A stretch of 64,000 bases of DNA, from positions 83,326,113 through 83,390,112 of the forward strand of contig NC_080672.1 of assembly GCF_030247195.1 (NCBI RefSeq). The letters run 5' to 3'. The stretch's first letter is position 1, and each line of letters begins with the position of its first letter. The notes below the pieces were generated by a model. That model was not told where the DNA came from, did not search any database, and worked only from the letters and a program-made list of their open reading frames with translations. Positions 59,160-64,000 of the stretch are shown in pieces. This DNA comes from Topomyia yanbarensis. Its lineage: Eukaryota; Arthropoda; Insecta; Diptera; Culicidae. The translations under genes were made by a program, and so were the position numbers.

Positions 59160-60818
59160 GAGTTCGTCGGGGATTCATCGGATGTTTCCGCCACCAAACG
59201 AGTCAGGGCCGACGCGAGGGAGGGGACTTTTTTGATGTACGATAAGCAGATTTTGTTGTTATTGTTGACCCCGTGTGAATACGAGCAAACAGATTCTTCT
59301 AACGAGCTAGTAGAACAGGTATAGTTGTTCCGTCGCGGGGCGTTCGTATCGCTGCTCCCATAGTGGAATCGTATTGGGTGCCATGAGCATCCGGCTATTT
59401 TGGGTGACGGGGATACCGGTTGATATTGCTGTGGTCTGAGCGATTGGCGGTGACATCCAAAGTGTTCAGTACTTCGTGTGCTCTTAGTCGGGCAAACACT
59501 TCGGGCGAGTGATCGTAGTTCAGACTTTCAATGATTGATGATCGGGTGCCGTCTGGTAGGTATTGACTAGAAGGGTTAAGGTGCAATCGGTTGTGTGCTG
59601 TTGCATTTAGTCTAGAAGTACTTGCCTGGGTATAGCTAGGGCCCGCGTCAACATCCGCCGGGGGTGCACCGGGAGGACCCGTTGTGGTGTTTATTGCGAG
59701 ATGTTGAATGGGTTGTCAGGTTCCGATGAGGGTAACTGACTTTGGGTGTTTAGTGGTGCGGTTAGGCTGGAACGAGACCTGGACATGGTGGTGTCATTGT
59801 TGAGTTCAAGCAGAGTCACGTCAGGGGTAGCTTTGGAGTTGGGGCTTCTGGATTTGTCCGTACCACTTTGTCGGGAGTCTTTTGCTTTTTGGACATTTTA
59901 TTGTCTAGGCTCCGGATGGCTGAACGGGCCGACAGGGAGTTCCGGCTACGATAAAACTGCCCTTTTTGGCTTTCGTTCCCCAAATAGCGTTTTCGTTGGT
60001 GTTCTCCCAGGTATCCACCCCTGATTGATGTTTGCAAAGTTCGGTGACGGCTTGCTGGAGTTTTGCTATCTAGGCGGAGGCATGCTTGGCACAATGTTTC
60101 TTGAAAATATTGATTATCTGGTCTTTGTTGTCATCCACTCTTTGTGCTTTGCTTTCCTTTAGGGTTGCTAGCTCATTAGATAGCTGGGCTATGATTGTCG
60201 TCCTTGGTTTTTCCTTTGGTGATGCTGGCGTAGCTCGGGCTTTGTGGTCGATTGGTTACTAGACCTCTGGCTTCGGAAAAGGTGATGTTAATGTCGATTT
60301 TTGCTTTGGTAATCATTTCCTCCTCAACGGACATTTGGGACACTTCACGCTGCGTGTTGAGTGTCCTTGTCCACAGTTGATGCAAAGGCTTGGATTGACA
60401 CAGGGGTTTTCCTTTGATGTTTTGTGTAATTCGCTGAAGTTCAAGCAGGCGGCGTGGAGCAGAAGAATCTATCGAGTCTGAAGCGCCCACACTTGAAGCA
60501 CATAATCGGCAGTTGGTAATACGGGCGGACTGGTGCGCAGTAGACCAATGTACACATGCTCTGGAAGGCTAGAACCAGAGAATGATAGAGTAACCAGTGG
60601 TGTGTTCGTCGGCTTACCGTCGAGCGTTTTTGTTATTCGCCGAATGTTCATGACCCCCTGATCCTTTAGCTGTTCCAAGAGTCTAGCTTCTTCTACGTCT
60701 TTTGTATCGGGATCGTAGATACCGCCTTGTACTAATAATCTCTACCTTTTGGCCGCCTAAGAGCTGATCTATGTTCTGTAGTGCTATAAAGGTTTTCTTG
60801 GATCGGGTTCCCAATACA
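59160..60818 (-). pseudogene. I-like LINE ORF1 (gag-like), first copy, decayed
   Basis: Minus frames 60678-60469, 60490-60176, 60094-59816 and 59586-59395. The first has NIRRITKTLDGKPTNTP and VTLSFSGSSLPEHVYIGLLR, the usual core before the zinc knuckles of I-clade ORF1. The next has EEEMITKAKIDINITFSEAR and a PSYASITKG motif after a degraded CCHC region. Frames are interrupted by shifts. It lacks its N-terminus, which is found only beside unit 2. Confidence 0.75.
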
Positions 60819-63158
60819 CCCTCTCAACATATGCCTGCTGTTCCTGTCTTGCGACACGAACAGCTTTCCGGAGCTCCAGAAGGCTCAACTTCAACTCCTT
60901 GGCTATGTTCTGCTTTGCGCTAGCGAAGTCGATTATAGCATCGAGTTGCTTCGCTACTTTGCGCATCGCAGCTATTGGCCCCTCCGATGCATTGGTAGGG
61001 GTATTGCCTACCGCTGCTGGGGGGTCACTGGTGCTTTCGAGTACAGCACTCATCGTTCCACTACTCTCCCCACGGGGGGGAGACCTCGCCAAACCACCTC
61101 TTGCGAAGGGGTTTGGCACCTCCGTCTGTTTATTTTTATTTTTATTTTGCTCCATGAAAATTCCCACGAGTAGCGCGAGAAATATATGTCCGCCACGCCA
61201 GAGCTCCGCATTAGCGTGGTAAGGGACGCTTACTGTGGGGGTTGCCCAGGTACCCCACAGGCTCCGTTAACGATCGAGCATCTTTTTCACCCCCTCGATC
61301 ACTCATCCCTCGGCACGGGTCGCTTCACGCCTTGGAATTGGGGTTATGCCCTACCTTGCTTTACGTGGTGATCTCGGCCCGGATCATCACAACCATCCTC
61401 CTTTACCAGGGCTTTGGACCTGTAGCTCTGGATCTCAATAGTTCCATGTACGTATGTTATTACAGACATGCTACTATTGGGATCCGTCATTCGCTAGCGG
61501 AGTTCGTCGGGGATTCATCGGATGTTTCCGCCACCAAACGAGTCAGGGCCGACGCGAGGGAGGGGACTTTTTTGATGTACGATAAGCAGATTTTGTTGTT
61601 ATTGTTGACCCCGTGTGAATACGAGCAAACAGATTCTTCTAACGAGCTAGTAGAACAGGTATAGTTGTTCCGTCGCGGGGCGTTCGTATCGCTGCTCCCA
61701 TAGTGGAATCGTATTGGGTGCCATGAGCATCCGGCTATTTTGGGTGACGGGGATACCGGTTGATATTGCTGTGGTCTGAGCGATTGGCGGTGACATCCAA
61801 AGTGTTCAGTACTTCGTGTGCTCTTAGTCGGGCAAACACTTCGGGCGAGTGATCGTAGTTCAGACTTTCAATGATTGATGATCGGGTGCCGTCTGGTAGG
61901 TATTGACTAGAAGGGTTAAGGTGCAATCGGTTGTGTGCTGTTGCATTTAGTCTAGAAGTACTTGCCTGGGTATAGCTAGGGCCCGCGTCAACATCCGCCG
62001 GGGGTGCACCGGGAGGACCCGTTGTGGTGTTTATTGCGAGATGTTGAATGGGTTGTCAGGTTCCGATGAGGGTAACTGACTTTGGGTGTTTAGTGGTGCG
62101 GTTAGGCTGGAACGAGACCTGGACATGGTGGTGTCATTGTTGAGTTCAAGCAGAGTCACGTCAGGGGTAGCTTTGGAGTTGGGGCTTCTGGATTTGTCCG
62201 TACCACTTTGTCGGGAGTCTTTTGCTTTTTGGACATTTTATTGTCTAGGCTCCGGATGGCTGAACGGGCCGACAGGGAGTTCCGGCTACGATAAAACTGC
62301 CCTTTTTGGCTTTCGTTCCCCAAATAGCGTTTTCGTTGGTGTTCTCCCAGGTATCCACCCCTGATTGATGTTTGCAAAGTTCGGTGACGGCTTGCTGGAG
62401 TTTTGCTATCTAGGCGGAGGCATGCTTGGCACAATGTTTCTTGAAAATATTGATTATCTGGTCTTTGTTGTCATCCACTCTTTGTGCTTTGCTTTCCTTT
62501 AGGGTTGCTAGCTCATTAGATAGCTGGGCTATGATTGTCGTCCTTGGTTTTTCCTTTGGTGATGCTGGCGTAGCTCGGGCTTTGTGGTCGATTGGTTACT
62601 AGACCTCTGGCTTCGGAAAAGGTGATGTTAATGTCGATTTTTGCTTTGGTAATCATTTCCTCCTCAACGGACATTTGGGACACTTCACGCTGCGTGTTGA
62701 GTGTCCTTGTCCACAGTTGATGCAAAGGCTTGGATTGACACAGGGGTTTTCCTTTGATGTTTTGTGTAATTCGCTGAAGTTCAAGCAGGCGGCGTGGAGC
62801 AGAAGAATCTATCGAGTCTGAAGCGCCCACACTTGAAGCACATAATCGGCAGTTGGTAATACGGGCGGACTGGTGCGCAGTAGACCAATGTACACATGCT
62901 CTGGAAGGCTAGAACCAGAGAATGATAGAGTAACCAGTGGTGTGTTCGTCGGCTTACCGTCGAGCGTTTTTGTTATTCGCCGAATGTTCATGACCCCCTG
63001 ATCCTTTAGCTGTTCCAAGAGTCTAGCTTCTTCTACGTCTTTTGTATCGGGATCGTAGATACCGCCTTGTACTAATAATCTCTACCTTTTGGCCGCCTAA
63101 GAGCTGATCTATGTTCTGTAGTGCTATAAAGGTTTTCTTGGATCGGGTTCCCAATACA
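60819..63158. repeat. 2340-bp tandem duplication, unit 2
   Basis: Identical by eye to unit 1. At 60819 the I-like ORF1 sequence (from unit 1) is joined to the middle of R1 ORF1. At 63158 unit 2 continues into the unique 5' part of the I-like ORF1. Either a very recent duplication or an assembly artefact. Confidence 0.95.
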
Positions 63159-63271
63159 TATGGGTACTTTGCCTTTTCTTCTAGAATCTGAACCGTACAG
63201 CAGAAATCAAGTATTAGATTCACGGCCCGCGCGCCATCATTCCAGAACACACGCGAATATGCGAAAGGCAC
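61500..63271 (-). pseudogene. I-like LINE ORF1, second copy with N-terminal part
   Basis: Same relics as in unit 1 (63018-62809, 62830-62516, 62434-62156, 61926-61735), plus 63271-63023 upstream with FWNDGARAVNLILDF, KKTFIALQNIDQLLGG and STRRYLRSRY, the N-terminal region. This is the original 5' flank of the LINE, so unit 2 sits in the original upstream context and unit 1 next to the R1 ORF1 body. Confidence 0.75.
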
Positions 63272-64000
63272 ACAGTTATAAAATAGAGTTTATACACGCG
63301 AAGTTACATACACGTTAGCACACGCGACATATCACAGATCGAGCACGTTAACGTACAAATGCTCGAGCCCTTTGTGATGATACAAGCGATCGCGTCCCTA
63401 CACCCACACATATCTGAACCGTACAACGAATATCATACTCAAAATCACGGCCCGCTGCAATTGGTCTTAAGCGGTGTATTAGTGGGCGGTATTGGCTATC
63501 TCGTCTGCAATTGTATTAAGTGATTCTGACGGGGAGCCCTTCCGAGAACCTTGCTCCAGTAGGACAGCTCTCGAAAAAAATTAAAGTTGACTCAAACTCA
63601 AAATCATTTCAAACCAAATTTTTCACTGGTTTTTAATAAATGCGTATACTACGTATAAAATAATGTGTTCATTTCAAAATCGAAATTTCAGACTCATTAG
63701 GCAATTTTATTCCGGATACGTCCCAGCTTGCAACAAAAATATATAAAGTTTAATTAGCTTAATCAGCATTAGCTCAATGTTGTCTTTCGGTTAACTTATT
63801 TTATCAGGCGGGTGTGTGTATGTGTGTGTGAAGAGGATAAATAACTCACAACCGAACCACCCCTATCTATCTGGGAATGCCTAATGAGTGAAGGTGATTG
63901 TGATGAGAGAGGGGTGGATGAGGTGATCGTTTGACGAGGATCTGTTGGGTGGCTTGAGGGGACTTGATGGGGGGGGGCTTGATGGGGGAGGGGGTATAAA
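63272..64000. other. Probable I-like LINE 5' region, then repeat fragments
   Basis: 63272-63480 is likely the 5' UTR of the I-like element (minus). 63735-63850 (TTAATCAGCATTAGCTCAA, GGTTAACTTATTTT, GTGTGTG run) matches 43680-43750 and is a partial copy of that interspersed family. The window ends in G-rich CTTGATGGGGG repeats. Confidence 0.5.

Larger units (their letters stand above)
58479..60818. repeat. 2340-bp tandem duplication, unit 1
   Basis: Unit 1 (58479-60818) and unit 2 (60819-63158) show no differences in a line-by-line comparison. The junctions share the 2-base microhomology CA. The unit spans the first ~119 codons of the R1 ORF1, its 5' UTR, the insertion junction and most of the I-like ORF1. 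Confidence 0.95.

Overview
The window reads as repeat-choked eukaryotic DNA from an insect, most likely a culicine mosquito such as Aedes. This is inferred from DD37E mariner copies, tRNA-headed SINEs, R1-, I- and Jockey-type non-LTR retrotransposons, and insect-style histone 3' stem-loops. I found no intact host gene. The only open reading frames that look functional are ORF1 and ORF2 of an R1-clade retrotransposon at 54.4-58.8 kb (minus strand). The only host-derived genes are decayed histone H4 and H2B fragments near 36-37 kb, each still followed by a perfect histone stem-loop.

Layout. 0-8 kb is a run of terminal-inverted-repeat (TIR) and foldback elements (623-1737, 2389-3293, 3360-4150, 4334-7443, 7845-8107). 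8.5-18.3 kb holds an AT-rich repeat present twice in inverted orientation (8.5-9.3 and 16.5-17.5 kb), a LINE ORF1 remnant, two SINEs, an internally deleted mariner, a 90-bp tandem repeat, a 9-bp minisatellite and two fragments of one RT family. 20.5-28.9 kb is a deep nest: two ~2.06-kb direct repeats bracket an ORF1-bearing LINE (plus), which is split by a 5'-truncated Jockey-type ORF2 (minus), which is split by a DD37E mariner, which is split by a TTAA-flanked palindromic MITE. 29-36 kb holds a degenerate DDE transposase, a 1.7-kb foldback with a perfect 8-bp target duplication and a tRNA-type SINE. 36-37 kb is the histone remnant. 38-47 kb has further foldbacks, a second DD37E mariner relic, and a ~2-kb palindrome whose left arm is cut by a short Helitron-like element carrying a (TA)n tract.

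49-63.3 kb (minus strand) is a decayed I-like LINE (ORF1, endonuclease start, RT, RNase H and C-terminal relics). It is interrupted by the R1-clade element and by a 508-bp hAT-type MITE. A 2340-bp segment spanning the 5' junction of the R1 element is tandemly duplicated, with no differences visible between the copies. In many places the order of insertion can be read directly, because removing the younger element restores the symmetry or reading frame of the older one.

The sequence was read by eye. Element limits given as single bases rest on visible TIRs or target duplications. Other limits are approximate.
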